DNA from: JAEVLT01 sp964484065
GTDB lineage: Bacteria; Bacillota; Bacilli; Bacillales; Cytobacillaceae
Length of the DNA stretch: 64,000 nucleotides
Direction: 5' to 3'
Assembly: GCA_964484065.1 (NCBI GenBank)
Contig: CAZAEW010000006.1
Coordinates: 33,606-97,605, forward strand
In this document: in pieces, positions 53,248 through 62,346 of the stretch
Position numbering within the stretch: the first letter of the stretch is position 1
Layout: every line of letters starts with the position of its first letter
The notes under the pieces: model-generated
The model's database searches: none
The model's input: the letters and a program-made list of their open reading frames with translations, nothing else
What the model was told of the DNA's origin: nothing
Program-made: the position numbers and the translations under genes

Positions 53248-54894
53248 ATGTTAGAAGATGTGTTGAAAGCGGTTTTTGATAAGCTCCCATTAGGAGTTTT
53301 GGTAAAAAAAAGTGATAAAGAGACTGTGTTGTATAATCATTTTTTAACAGAGGCCTTTGCGGATGAGCAGAGGAAGCTCCAAATTTCAGAGCTGATAAAT
53401 AAAAATCTTGTTCTTGAAGTAAATACACCTTTTCATTTGAATGGCAGGAAGGGAATCGTTAAAAAAGAAAAGGTAAAGATTTTTGAGGAGGAATACCAGT
53501 TTTATTTCTTCTTTTTTCGCAGCAATCATGAAGTTGATCGTGTTGAACCTCCAGAAGAAATGATGATCAAAGACCTAAGTGTCATTGCTGATAGCAACGT
53601 TGTCGTTGTTGATTCAGAAGGGTATATCCAAATCCTGACCAGGTCTTTTGCAGAATTTCTTGGTGTAGATCCGGAACGATCCATCGGCAAGCATGTGACC
53701 GAGGTAATTGAAAACACCAGGATGCACATTGTCGCAAAAACGGGAAACCCGGAGGTAGCAGAGCCGCAAAAAATTAAAGAAGACTATATCATTGCCACTC
53801 GGTCTCCGGTCATCAAGAAAGGGAAAATCGTCGGAGCAGTCGGAAAAGTTGTCTTTGATAACCTTGGGCAGGTATCCGCACTTTCTAAACGGCTGAGTTC
53901 GCTTATGAATGAATTGAATAAAAGTAAGGGAATTATAAACGCAAGAAATAAGGCATACTATACGTTCGATAATCTCATGGGCAAAAGCCGGACCTTCATC
54001 GAGGTGAAAAATCAAGCAAAAAAAGCAGCAAAAAGCGATTCAAATGTGTTGATATTAGGTGAAAGCGGGACCGGTAAGGAGCTGTTTGCCCACGCAATAC
54101 ATAATAAAAGCCGCCGTTCAATGGGAGCCTTTGTGAAAGTGAACTGCGCTGCGATTCCAATAGAATTAATGGAGTCCGAGCTTTTTGGTTATGAAGAAGG
54201 ATCCTTTACGGGTGCTAAAAAGGGCGGAAAGATTGGGAAATTTGAGGTTGCCGATGGGGGTACTATTTTTCTCGATGAAATCGGGGAGCTGCCCTTGCAT
54301 ATGCAGGTGAAATTATTGCGGGTCCTTCAGGAAAAAGAAATTGAACGGGTGGGTGCTACAAGCACAATTCCAGTTGATGTCCGGATCATTGCCGCAACGA
54401 ACCGCAACCTGACGGAAATGGTCGCAAAGAGGGAGTTTCGTTTGGATTTATATTACCGTTTAAAAGTAATGCAATTCACAATCCCATCTTTAAAGGAACG
54501 AACGGAAGATATTAAAATTCTTATCCATTATTTTTTGGAAAAATATCAAGATTTGCTAAAGAAAAGGGCAAAAGGGATCAATGAACAGGCTACCTATTTA
54601 CTTTGCCGCTATTCCTGGCCGGGGAATATCCGCGAGCTGGAAAATACAATCGAGCGCGCCTTAAATATGGTAGACGAAGGAGAATTCATTGCGCCGAAAC
54701 ATCTGCCTGAAGAGATTACTGGGTATAAACAGAAATTTCCAATTCGCCCGTTATCGGAAGTAATTGAAGAAACGGAACGAAGTGCCATTTTTGATTGTTT
54801 AAATATGATGGGCGGCAATAAATCCGAAACGGCTAAACATCTTGGCATAAGCCGAACTTCTCTTTATGAAAAAATGAATAAATATGATTTGTAA
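53248..54894 (+). CDS. Sigma-54-dependent transcriptional activator (PAS, AAA+, Fis-HTH)
   Basis: Enhancer-binding protein for RNA polymerase carrying SigL/RpoN, about 548 residues. Two N-terminal sensory parts are seen: one at about 1-95 and a PAS domain at about 105-215 (VVVDSEGYIQILTRSFAEFLGVDPERSIG, split over 110-138). The AAA+ domain (about 240-465) has ILGESGTGKELFAHAIH (Walker A), the sigma-54 loop EEGSFTGAKKGG (GSFTGA in place of the usual GAFTGA), FLDEIGELPLHMQ (Walker B) and the Arg-finger region. The C-terminal Fis HTH reads NKSETAKHLGISRTSLYEKM. It lies directly upstream of a sigma-54 promoter and a fatty-acyl-CoA operon, its likely target, as with BkdR in B. subtilis. Confidence 0.92.
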   Translation: MLEDVLKAVFDKLPLGVLVKKSDKETVLYNHFLTEAFADEQRKLQISELINKNLVLEVNTPFHLNGRKGIVKKEKVKIFEEEYQFYFFFFRSNHEVDRVEPPEEMMIKDLSVIADSNVVVVDSEGYIQILTRSFAEFLGVDPERSIGKHVTEVIENTRMHIVAKTGNPEVAEPQKIKEDYIIATRSPVIKKGKIVGAVGKVVFDNLGQVSALSKRLSSLMNELNKSKGIINARNKAYYTFDNLMGKSRTFIEVKNQAKKAAKSDSNVLILGESGTGKELFAHAIHNKSRRSMGAFVKVNCAAIPIELMESELFGYEEGSFTGAKKGGKIGKFEVADGGTIFLDEIGELPLHMQVKLLRVLQEKEIERVGATSTIPVDVRIIAATNRNLTEMVAKREFRLDLYYRLKVMQFTIPSLKERTEDIKILIHYFLEKYQDLLKKRAKGINEQATYLLCRYSWPGNIRELENTIERALNMVDEGEFIAPKHLPEEITGYKQKFPIRPLSEVIEETERSAIFDCLNMMGGNKSETAKHLGISRTSLYEKMNKYDL

Positions 54895-54897
54895 TAA

Positions 54898-54931
54898 TAG
54901 AGGATGTCCCGCTGGCATCCTCTTGTTTTTT
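54898..54931 (+). terminator. Terminator after the sigma-54 activator gene
   Basis: AGAGGATG / CATCCTCT stem followed by TGTTTTTTG. Confidence 0.87.
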
Positions 54932-54992
54932 GTATATATAGTCCTGAATATTAAATATTACTTGTATGAAATTTATGAAAAGTCAGAAAAAT

Positions 54993-55054
54993 TGTTCAAA
55001 ATATGAACACAATTCACCTCATTTGTTTCTGATTGTACGGAAAAGTGTACAATC
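54993..55054. promoter_or_regulatory. Candidate enhancer (UAS) palindromes for the sigma-54 activator
   Basis: TGTTCA-AAATA-TGAACA at 54993-55009 and GATTGTAC-N8-GTACAATC at 55031-55054 are both perfect dyads. They lie about 245 and 200 bases upstream of the -24/-12 promoter, the distance usual for enhancer-binding proteins. Both contain TGT-C/ G-ACA half-sites 17-18 bases across. Dyads are seen; binding is inferred. The rest of 54932-55252 shows no supported gene. Confidence 0.6.
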
Positions 55055-55252
55055 ATTTTTCATTTTCGTTATGAATGCAAGGAAATCCGAACAAGTCTAC
55101 TTTAAAGACCGCTTATTTTATAAAGCTGCCCCCATAAATCTTGGAAATTTTCTGCGAAATGCTGCTCTTTTCCTCAAAAAACTGCCGCAAATTTCTATAA
55201 ATCAATAAAAATACAAGCTTTTTTTACTTTTTTTTAAAAGATTTACTAGATT

Positions 55253-55268
55253 TGGCACGAATCTTGCA
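55253..55268 (+). promoter_or_regulatory. Sigma-54 (-24/-12) promoter of the acyl-CoA operon
   Basis: TGGCAC-GAATC-TTGCA is an exact match to the consensus TGGCAC-N5-TTGCA, with GG at -24 and GC at -12. It lies about 145 bases before the acyl-CoA dehydrogenase start and downstream of the activator gene. Confidence 0.92.
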
Positions 55269-55413
55269 AATATATGTGTGTCAGCAAAAATTGGATGCCG
55301 TTTAATTCCGAAACATGGGAATCAAACGAGTAAAGGTAGCAGGAGGCGATTTTTAAAACAAAACCCTTTCTAACTTAAAAAACAAAAACTTTTATAAAAA
55401 TGGAGGATTTAAA

Positions 55414-56553
55414 ATGAATTTTAAATTAACAGAAGAACATGAAATGATTCGAAAAATGGTCCGTGATTTTGCCAAAAATGAAATTGAACCAACAGCAGCA
55501 GTACGTGATGAAGAACAATATTTTGACCGTTCAATTTTTGAAAAAATGGCTGAGCTTGGCTTAACCGGTATTCCTTGGGCGGAAGAATACGGCGGCATTG
55601 GCAGTGACTATCTGGCTTACTGTATTGCGGTAGAAGAATTATCCCGTGTCGATGCTTCTGTCGGCGTTACATTATCTGCTCATACTTCGCTAGCAGGATG
55701 GCCGGTTTACAAGTTTGGAACGGAAGAACAAAAGCAAAAGTATTTGCGTCCAATGGCTCAGGGCGAAAAAATCGGCGCATATGGACTAACAGAACCTGGA
55801 AGCGGCTCTGATGCGGGCGGCATGAAAACAACAGCACGCCTTGAAGGTGACCATTATGTTCTGAATGGTTCGAAAATCTTTATTACAAACGGCGGATATG
55901 CAGACATTTATATCGCGTTTGCTTCAACCGATTCTTCGCAAAAAACAAGAGGAATTACCGCCTTTATCGTTGAAAGTAACTACCCTGGATTCTCCGTGGG
56001 TAAAAAAGAAAACAAGCTTGGCATTCGGTCATCACCTACAACTGAAATTATTTTTGAAGACTGTAAAGTTCCAGTTGAAAACGTCTTAGGAAAAGTAGGA
56101 GAAGGCTTCAAAATTGCGATGATGACGCTTGACGGCGGACGTAACGGCATTGCGGCGCAAGCGGTTGGTATTGCTCAGGGCGCCCTTGATGCTGCCGTAA
56201 ACTACGCGAAAGATCGCGTGCAATTTGGCAGACCAATCGCGGACCAGCAAGGAATTGGCTTCAAGCTTGCTGATATGGCAACAAGCGTTGAAGCTGCAAG
56301 ACTATTAACCTACCAAGCTGCATGGCTTGAGAGCGCAGGCCTTCCATACGGAAAAGAATCGGCAATGTCCAAGCTTTTTGCCGGCGACACCGCCATGAAA
56401 GTAACGACGGAAGCTATCCAAGTATTCGGTGGATATGGTTATACAAAAGAATATCCGGTTGAAAGATTCATGCGCGATGCGAAGATTACCCAAATCTATG
56501 AAGGTACTCAAGAAATTCAGCGCTTAGTTATTTCACGGATGCTAACAAAATAG
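55414..56553 (+). CDS. Short-chain acyl-CoA (butyryl-CoA) dehydrogenase
   Basis: FAD enzyme oxidising short-chain acyl-CoA to enoyl-CoA and passing electrons to ETF. The 379 residues show the family patterns IPWAEEYGGIGSDYLAYCI, AYGLTEPGSGSDAGGMKTTA (about 123-142), LNGSKIFITNGGYAD, RVQFGRPIADQQ and IQVFGGYGYTKEYPVERFMRDAK. The catalytic base is the Glu of ITQIYEGTQEIQRLVIS (about 355-371), as in short-chain dehydrogenases. GGAGG precedes the ATG. It is the first gene of the sigma-54 operon, followed at once by its electron acceptor genes etfBA. Confidence 0.92.
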   Translation: MNFKLTEEHEMIRKMVRDFAKNEIEPTAAVRDEEQYFDRSIFEKMAELGLTGIPWAEEYGGIGSDYLAYCIAVEELSRVDASVGVTLSAHTSLAGWPVYKFGTEEQKQKYLRPMAQGEKIGAYGLTEPGSGSDAGGMKTTARLEGDHYVLNGSKIFITNGGYADIYIAFASTDSSQKTRGITAFIVESNYPGFSVGKKENKLGIRSSPTTEIIFEDCKVPVENVLGKVGEGFKIAMMTLDGGRNGIAAQAVGIAQGALDAAVNYAKDRVQFGRPIADQQGIGFKLADMATSVEAARLLTYQAAWLESAGLPYGKESAMSKLFAGDTAMKVTTEAIQVFGGYGYTKEYPVERFMRDAKITQIYEGTQEIQRLVISRMLTK

Positions 56554-56621
56554 TCATTTTTGAATATCTTTAGGAGGTCTAACTGGTAGTACGGAATTTT
56601 ACTTTATGAGGAGGATTACCA

Positions 56622-57392
56622 ATGAATATATTTGTTATCATGAAACGCACCTTTGATACGGAAGAAAAGATCGCGATTCAAAACGGCCGGATCAGTGAAG
56701 ACGGTGCTTCGTTTATCATTAATCCATATGATGAATACGCTGTTGAAGAGGCATTGAAGTTAAAAGAAGAGCATGGCGGAGAGGTAACCGTTGTAACAGT
56801 GGGGGAAGAAGAGGCTGAAAAAGAACTTCGAACTGCACTTGCAATGGGAGCAGATAAAGCGGTGCTGATCAGCAATGAAGATCTTGAAGGCCCTGATCAA
56901 TTCTCAACTGCTGCCATCTTAGCTGCTTATTTAAAAGATAAAGAGGTTGATATTATTTTAGCAGGAAATGTAACTGTTGATGGCGGAACGGGACAAGTCG
57001 GACCGCGCCTTGCCGAGGAGCTGGGCATTTCAGCTGTAACGGTTATCACGAAGCTGACGATTAATGGCGATAAAGCTGAAATTGAACGCGATGTAGAAGG
57101 GGATCTGGAAATTGTCGAAGTTTCTCTTCCAGTCCTCGTGACATGCCAGCAAGGTTTAAATGAGCCACGCTATCCTTCTTTGCCGGGAATTATGAAAGCG
57201 AAGAAAAAACCGCTCGAAACATTGGAATTGGACGATTTAGATTTGGATGAAGACGATGTTGAAGCAAAAATCAACGTTTCAGATATCTTTTTACCGCCTG
57301 CAAAAGCGGCAGGAAAGCTGCTTCAAGGCGATCCAAAACAACAGGTGAGCGAACTTTTATCGTTACTAAGAACGGAAGCAAAAGTCATTTAA
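56622..57392 (+). CDS. etfB: Electron transfer flavoprotein, beta subunit
   Basis: Beta subunit of the ETF that accepts electrons from acyl-CoA dehydrogenases. The 256 residues include INPYDEYAVEEALKLKEEHGGEVTVVTVG (split over about 33-61), ALAMGADKAVLISNE and GNVTVDGGTGQVGPRLAEELG for AMP binding. VTCQQGLNEPRYPSLPGIMKAKKKPL is the ETF-beta signature near residues 176-201. AGGAGG precedes the ATG; it lies 68 bases after the dehydrogenase and 15 before etfA. Confidence 0.95.
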   Translation: MNIFVIMKRTFDTEEKIAIQNGRISEDGASFIINPYDEYAVEEALKLKEEHGGEVTVVTVGEEEAEKELRTALAMGADKAVLISNEDLEGPDQFSTAAILAAYLKDKEVDIILAGNVTVDGGTGQVGPRLAEELGISAVTVITKLTINGDKAEIERDVEGDLEIVEVSLPVLVTCQQGLNEPRYPSLPGIMKAKKKPLETLELDDLDLDEDDVEAKINVSDIFLPPAKAAGKLLQGDPKQQVSELLSLLRTEAKVI

Positions 57393-57407
57393 ACGGAGGG
57401 GATTGCA

Positions 57408-58382
57408 ATGAGTAAAAAAGTTTTAGTTTTTGGAGAAGTTCGTGATGGCGGATTACGTAATGTGTCTTTTGAAGCGGTTGCTGCAGCCAAACAAGTGGCT
57501 GACGGCGGAGAAGTAGTTGGACTGCTTCTTGGCGATACTGTTCAGCCGCTGGCTGCGGAATTGGTCCAATATGGGGCTGACCGCGTTATTATCGTTGAAG
57601 ATGAAAAGCTGAACGCCTATACACCGGACGCTTATTCACAGGCATTCTTGCAAGTGATTGAAACTGAAAAACCGGAAGCGTTTATCCTTGGTCATACCTC
57701 GATTGGGAAAGACGTATCACCGCGTATTGCCGCAAAACTAAAATCAGGTTTAATCTCTGACGCTGTAAAGCTGGAGGTTAGCGGTGATGAAGTATCCTTT
57801 ATTCGCCCGATCTACTCAGGCAAAGCTTTTGAAAAACTGAACGTTCGTGAAGGACTGATTTTGGCAACGATTCGTCCGAATAATATTACCGCGTTGGAAA
57901 AAGATGAATCACGTTCCGGCGATGTTACGGCTGTGAATGTGGAAATCAAAGATCTGCGCACGATTATTAAAGATGTTGTCCGCAAAGCAGTCGGCGGTAT
58001 TGATCTATCTGAGGCAAAAATCATTGTTTCCGGAGGCCGCGGCGTCAAAAGTGCAGATGGATTCACGCCATTAAAAGAATTAGCAGATTTACTGGGCGGT
58101 GCAGTAGGTGCTTCCCGCGGTGCATGTGACGCTGAATACTGCGATTATTCACTGCAAATCGGCCAGACCGGTAAAGTGGTTACACCGGACCTTTATATTG
58201 CGTGCGGGATTTCTGGAGCCATTCAGCATATCGCCGGAATGTCAAACTCAAAAGTAATTGTTGCCATTAACAAAGATCCAGAAGCAAACATCTTTTCGAT
58301 TGCTGACTACGGAATTGTCGGCGACTTGTTTGAAGTTGTGCCGCTGTTGATTGAAGAGTTAAAGAGTATTGCAGTCAGCTAG
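57408..58382 (+). CDS. etfA: Electron transfer flavoprotein, alpha subunit
   Basis: FAD-binding ETF alpha subunit, 324 residues. N-terminal domain (about 1-190), then the C-terminal FAD domain with IIVSGGRGVKSADGFTPLKELADLLGGAVGASRG (split over about 204-237) and the signature YIACGISGAIQHIAGMSNSKVIVAINKD (about 263-290). ACGGAGGGG precedes the ATG. Pairs with EtfB directly upstream; the electron sink is presumably the membrane FeS protein encoded next. Confidence 0.95.
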   Translation: MSKKVLVFGEVRDGGLRNVSFEAVAAAKQVADGGEVVGLLLGDTVQPLAAELVQYGADRVIIVEDEKLNAYTPDAYSQAFLQVIETEKPEAFILGHTSIGKDVSPRIAAKLKSGLISDAVKLEVSGDEVSFIRPIYSGKAFEKLNVREGLILATIRPNNITALEKDESRSGDVTAVNVEIKDLRTIIKDVVRKAVGGIDLSEAKIIVSGGRGVKSADGFTPLKELADLLGGAVGASRGACDAEYCDYSLQIGQTGKVVTPDLYIACGISGAIQHIAGMSNSKVIVAINKDPEANIFSIADYGIVGDLFEVVPLLIEELKSIAVS

Positions 58383-58391
58383 TCTGCCAGA

Positions 58392-58423
58392 TAAGTCCAA
58401 TTCCTTTTTAGGGATTGGACTTA
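58392..58423 (+). terminator. Intra-operon hairpin between etfA and the FeS protein gene
   Basis: TAAGTCCAATTCC / GGGATTGGACTTA stem without a following T-run. Likely an RNA-stability or partial-termination element rather than the operon end. Confidence 0.55.
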
Positions 58424-58449
58424 TACAAACTTCTTAAAGGGGACTTACG

Positions 58450-60531
58450 ATGAAAACATTACAAATACTAAATTTACTTTTGTTCCTGACCGTAACCGGC
58501 TATGCCATTTACCTATTTTCCAAACTGGTGCAAACCCGTATTCGGTACATTAAGCTTGGGCAAAAGGCTGAGTTTAACCGGACGGTGAAAGAAAGGATCG
58601 ACAACATTCTCGTTAATGTGCTCGGTCAGAAAAAGCTCCTAAAGGATAAAAAGAGCGGTGCCATTCATGTCATCTTTTTTTATGGATTTTTACTGGTTCA
58701 ATTTGGTGCAATTGACCTTATTTGGAAAGGTCTCGCACCTGGATCCCATCTTCCATTAGGTCCTGTCTACCCCGCATTTACTTTTTTCCAGGAAATCGTA
58801 GTGCTATTGATTTTGATTGGGGTCATTTGGGCCTTCTACCGCCGTTATATCGAAAAACTTGTTCGCTTAAAAAGAGGTTTTCTGGCCGGACTCGTTTATC
58901 TATTTTTATCCGGCTTAATGGTTTGTACACTGCTGGCAAATGGGATGGAACTTGTCTGGCTGGGGCATAAGCCTGAATGGTCTGAACCCGTTGCATCAGC
59001 TATTTCCATTGCGTTCAACTGGCTTCCTCAAACAGTTGCCGGAGCATTGTTCTTCGTCTTTTGGTGGGGACACCTCTTATTCCTGCTAGCCTTTTTAGTC
59101 TATATTCCACAAGGAAAACACGCCCACTTAATTGCCGGAGTCGCCAATGTTTGGTTAGGGCGCACACACAAGGTTGGACAGCTGTCCACGATCGATTTTG
59201 AGGATGAATCAAAAGAAACTTTCGGTGTCAGCAAAATCGAGGATTTCAATCAGAAACAGCTTCTCGATTTGTATGCGTGTGTTGAATGCGGGCGTTGTAC
59301 AAATATGTGTCCGGCAAGCGGAACTGGAAAAACGTTATCGCCAAGAGACTTAATTCTAAAGCTTCGCAATCATTTGACTGAAAAAGGAGCGGCAGTCACT
59401 TCTCGTGAGCCATGGCTGCCTTCATTTGCCTTTAAGAACACAAGAGGCAATCAGCTGGCACTGCAAGGATTAGGTGCACAGGAAGCCGCTGCAGCCATCG
59501 AAAGCAATGTCAGTTTAATCGGTGATGTCATTACTGAAGAAGAAATCTGGGCCTGCACAACATGCCGCAACTGTGAAGATCAATGCCCGGTTATGAATGA
59601 ACATGTCGATAAAATTATTGATTTGCGCCGTTATCTTGTTTTGACGGAAGGAAAAATGGATCCGGATGCCCAGCGGGCGATTACCAATATCGAGCGCCAG
59701 GGAAATCCATGGGGAATTAACCGCAAAGAGCGTCAAAACTGGCGCGATGCCCGTGAAAATATTGAGGTTCCAACCGCTAAGGAATTGAAAAAGCGCGGCG
59801 AAGAGTTTGAATACTTATTCTTTGTAGGTTCAATGGGTTCCTATGATAATCGCAGCCAAAAGGTCGCACAGGCCTTTGCACATGTGTTGAATCTGGCGGG
59901 AGTGAAGTTTGCCATCCTTGGAAATGAAGAAAAGAACTCCGGAGATACTCCGCGCAGAATCGGAAATGAGTTTCTATTCCAAGAGTTAGCAAATGCCAAT
60001 ATCGAAACGTTTAAAAAATATGAAGTGAATAAAATCGTTACGATCGATCCGCATGCCTATAATACGCTGAAAAATGAATACCCTGAATTTGGCTTGGAAG
60101 CGGAAGTATATCATCACACCGAACTTCTTGCCCAATTGATCAAAGAAGGAAAAATAACACCGAAAAACGCTGTAAACGAAACGATTTCTTTCCACGATTC
60201 GTGTTACTTGGGACGCTATAACGAAGTCTACGATGCACCTCGTGAAGTATTAAAGGCTATTCCGGGAGTGAAGCTTGTTGAGGCTGAGCGGAACCGCGAA
60301 AACTCGATGTGCTGCGGTGCGGGAGGCGGCCGGATGTGGATGGAGGAAACAACCGGAAAGCGGATCAATATCGAAAGAACTGAGCAGCTGTTAGCCGTAA
60401 ATCCAAGTGTGATCTCAAGCGGATGTCCGTATTGCTTAACGATGCTTGGCGATGGAACAAAAGCAAAAGAAGTAGATGAAACTGTCCAGACATTAGATGT
60501 CGCCGAAATTTTAGAAAAATCACTCATCTAA
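58450..60531 (+). CDS. Membrane FeS oxidoreductase, ETF:menaquinone oxidoreductase-like (FadF/EtfD type)
   Basis: Large integral-membrane iron-sulfur protein, 693 residues, thought to pass electrons from ETF to menaquinone. The first 230 residues hold five to six membrane helices with a cytochrome-b-like NarI/gamma fold. Two [4Fe-4S] clusters follow: CVECGRCTNMCP (about 277-288) and CTTCRNCEDQCP (about 371-382). Two CCG domains have SCYLGRYNEVYDAPRE and NSMCCGAGGGRMWMEE, and the tail has SSGCPYCLTML. This matches FadF-like proteins of Bacillus and actinobacterial EtfD. AAGGGG precedes the ATG. Its presence completes the electron path of the operon. Confidence 0.9.
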   Translation: MKTLQILNLLLFLTVTGYAIYLFSKLVQTRIRYIKLGQKAEFNRTVKERIDNILVNVLGQKKLLKDKKSGAIHVIFFYGFLLVQFGAIDLIWKGLAPGSHLPLGPVYPAFTFFQEIVVLLILIGVIWAFYRRYIEKLVRLKRGFLAGLVYLFLSGLMVCTLLANGMELVWLGHKPEWSEPVASAISIAFNWLPQTVAGALFFVFWWGHLLFLLAFLVYIPQGKHAHLIAGVANVWLGRTHKVGQLSTIDFEDESKETFGVSKIEDFNQKQLLDLYACVECGRCTNMCPASGTGKTLSPRDLILKLRNHLTEKGAAVTSREPWLPSFAFKNTRGNQLALQGLGAQEAAAAIESNVSLIGDVITEEEIWACTTCRNCEDQCPVMNEHVDKIIDLRRYLVLTEGKMDPDAQRAITNIERQGNPWGINRKERQNWRDARENIEVPTAKELKKRGEEFEYLFFVGSMGSYDNRSQKVAQAFAHVLNLAGVKFAILGNEEKNSGDTPRRIGNEFLFQELANANIETFKKYEVNKIVTIDPHAYNTLKNEYPEFGLEAEVYHHTELLAQLIKEGKITPKNAVNETISFHDSCYLGRYNEVYDAPREVLKAIPGVKLVEAERNRENSMCCGAGGGRMWMEETTGKRINIERTEQLLAVNPSVISSGCPYCLTMLGDGTKAKEVDETVQTLDVAEILEKSLI

Positions 60532-60555
60532 TTTTTAAAAAAGGGGAATTGAAAA

Positions 60556-61407
60556 ATGAAAATTGAAAAAGTCATGGTCGTCGGTTCCGGCCAAATGGGA
60601 AGCGGGATTGCCCAAGTACTGGCAGATACCGGCTATCAAGTGGTATTAAACGATATTAGTGAAGAATTTGTCCAAAAAGGTTTAGCAAAAATAGCAAAAA
60701 TCCTTGATCGCGATATCCAAAAGGGCCGCCGGAAGGAAGAAGAGAAAGAAGCTCTTCTTTCGAGAATAACGGTATCCGCTAATCTGGAGGATGCAAAAGA
60801 CGTTCAATTGGTGATTGAGGCCGCAACGGAGAACAAGGAAATCAAGTTGGGAATTTTCCGTAAGCTGGACGAAATCGCTCCGGAAAATGCGATACTCGCA
60901 AGCAATACTTCTTCCTTGCCAATCACTGAAATCGCCGCCGCCACAAAAAGACCAGAAAAAGTCATCGGGATGCATTTCTTTAATCCTGTTCCCGTCATGA
61001 AACTTGTCGAGATTAACAGTGGTTTAGCAACATCAGAGGAAACGTTTTCGATTGTAGAAGATTTGGCAAAAGAAATGAAAAAAGTTCCCGTGCCGATTAA
61101 GGACTTTCCGGGCTTTGCTGTAAACCGGATTTTAGTCCCAATGATTAATGAGGCAATCTATGCTGTTTACGAAGGAATTTCAACTCCGGAGGGAATTGAC
61201 GAGGTCATGAAGCTCGGAGCCAATCATCCGATGGGGCCAATTACCCTTGCTGATTACATTGGGCTCGACACCTGCCTTGCGATCATGGAAGTTCTTCATG
61301 AAGGCTTTGGTGATCCAAAATACCGTCCATGCCCGCTGTTAAGAAAATATGTTGAAGCCGGCTGGCTTGGCGTTAAAACGGGCCGCGGATTCTATGACTA
61401 TAAGTAA
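60556..61407 (+). CDS. 3-Hydroxybutyryl-CoA dehydrogenase
   Basis: NAD-dependent enzyme oxidising 3-hydroxybutyryl-CoA to acetoacetyl-CoA. The 283 residues match the Hbd/MmgB family. NAD site VVGSGQMGSGIAQVLADTG (about 8-26), catalytic segment IGMHFFNPVPVMKLVEI with the His of the His/Glu pair, signature DFPGFAVNRILVPMINEAIY (about 180-199) and the C-terminal GVKTGRGFYDY. AAAGGGGAATTG precedes the ATG. In an operon with the dehydrogenase and hydratase for the two previous oxidation steps. Confidence 0.93.
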   Translation: MKIEKVMVVGSGQMGSGIAQVLADTGYQVVLNDISEEFVQKGLAKIAKILDRDIQKGRRKEEEKEALLSRITVSANLEDAKDVQLVIEAATENKEIKLGIFRKLDEIAPENAILASNTSSLPITEIAAATKRPEKVIGMHFFNPVPVMKLVEINSGLATSEETFSIVEDLAKEMKKVPVPIKDFPGFAVNRILVPMINEAIYAVYEGISTPEGIDEVMKLGANHPMGPITLADYIGLDTCLAIMEVLHEGFGDPKYRPCPLLRKYVEAGWLGVKTGRGFYDYK

Positions 61408-61416
61408 AGGAGAACG

Positions 61417-62205
61417 ATGATGAGAGAATGGAACACAATCGAATTTACCGTTGCTGAAAATATTGCTGTGATTACAGTAAATCGGCCAAAGTTCTTAAAT
61501 GCCTTAAATACGGAGTTCTTTTTCGAACTTTCCGAGCTGATTGATTCAATTGAAAAAGATGACTCGATCCGTGCTGTCATCGTGACAGGGGCAGGGGAAA
61601 AAGCTTTTGTTGCCGGAGCGGATATTTCTGAAATGCAAAATAAAACCGTGCTGGAAGCACGTGAATTTTCTGCGCTTGGGAATAGGGTTATGCTCAAACT
61701 TGAGAATTTAAACAAGCCGGTTATTGCGGCTGTAAACGGCTTTGCTCTTGGCGGAGGCTGCGAGCTGGCAATGGCTTGCGATATTCGGATTGCCGGGAAC
61801 CGGGCCAAATTTGGCCAGCCTGAGGTTGGGCTCGGAATCATCGCCGGCTTCGGCGGCACGCAAAGACTCTCCCGGTTAGTTGGAAGCGGGATCGCTAAAG
61901 AAATTCTCTATACTGGAGACATGATCAACGCGGAACGGGCCTATGAAATAGGGCTTGTGAATCGGGTAGTTGATGCCACTGAAGTATTGGAGGAAGCTAA
62001 AAAAATGGCGAAAACGATTGCTTCCAAGTCTCCGCTTGGAATTGTTTTTACGAAGAAAGCGGTTAATGAGGGTTCCAACTTGGATCTTGAGCGCGCTGTA
62101 TCGTTAGAAGTCGAATTGTTTGGCTCTCTTTTCAGCACCGCAGATCAAACAGAAGGCATGTCTGCGTTCTTGGAAAAAAGACAGGCTGTTTTTAAAGGGG
62201 AATAA
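61417..62205 (+). CDS. Enoyl-CoA hydratase (crotonase family)
   Basis: Hydrates crotonyl-CoA to 3-hydroxybutyryl-CoA. The 262 residues carry NRPKFLNALNTEFFFEL, AFVAGADISEM (oxyanion loop, about 65-75), and FALGGGCELAMACDIRIAG (about 108-126), with the catalytic Glu pair in GCELAMA and AKFGQPEVGLGIIAGFGGTQRL. The C-terminus has STADQTEGMSAFLEKR. AAGGAG is 4 bases from ATG 61417 and 7 from ATG 61420, so the second may be the start. Nine bases after the dehydrogenase stop. Confidence 0.93.
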   Translation: MMREWNTIEFTVAENIAVITVNRPKFLNALNTEFFFELSELIDSIEKDDSIRAVIVTGAGEKAFVAGADISEMQNKTVLEAREFSALGNRVMLKLENLNKPVIAAVNGFALGGGCELAMACDIRIAGNRAKFGQPEVGLGIIAGFGGTQRLSRLVGSGIAKEILYTGDMINAERAYEIGLVNRVVDATEVLEEAKKMAKTIASKSPLGIVFTKKAVNEGSNLDLERAVSLEVELFGSLFSTADQTEGMSAFLEKRQAVFKGE

Positions 62206-62346
62206 ATGAAATTTTTAGATTGATATTAATGGAGCTGAAAAGATTGCAAGAATGACTCAAGCGAAAGTAAAACTTCATAAAACTGCAGTTATGGAAGTCT
62301 CCAAATTCATTTCTTTTTAAATGTAAACATGGGGGAGGAAAAAGTA

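Noticed and set aside
54966..55208. 80-residue open frame upstream of the acyl-CoA dehydrogenase
   Set aside because: No ribosome site, unlikely composition, and it covers the two enhancer-like dyads, so it is better explained as regulatory DNA.
62206..62346. Small gene between the enoyl-CoA hydratase and the CoA-transferase
   Set aside because: A 30-residue frame (NGAEKIARMTQAKVKLHK) exists, but it has no suitable start or ribosome site.
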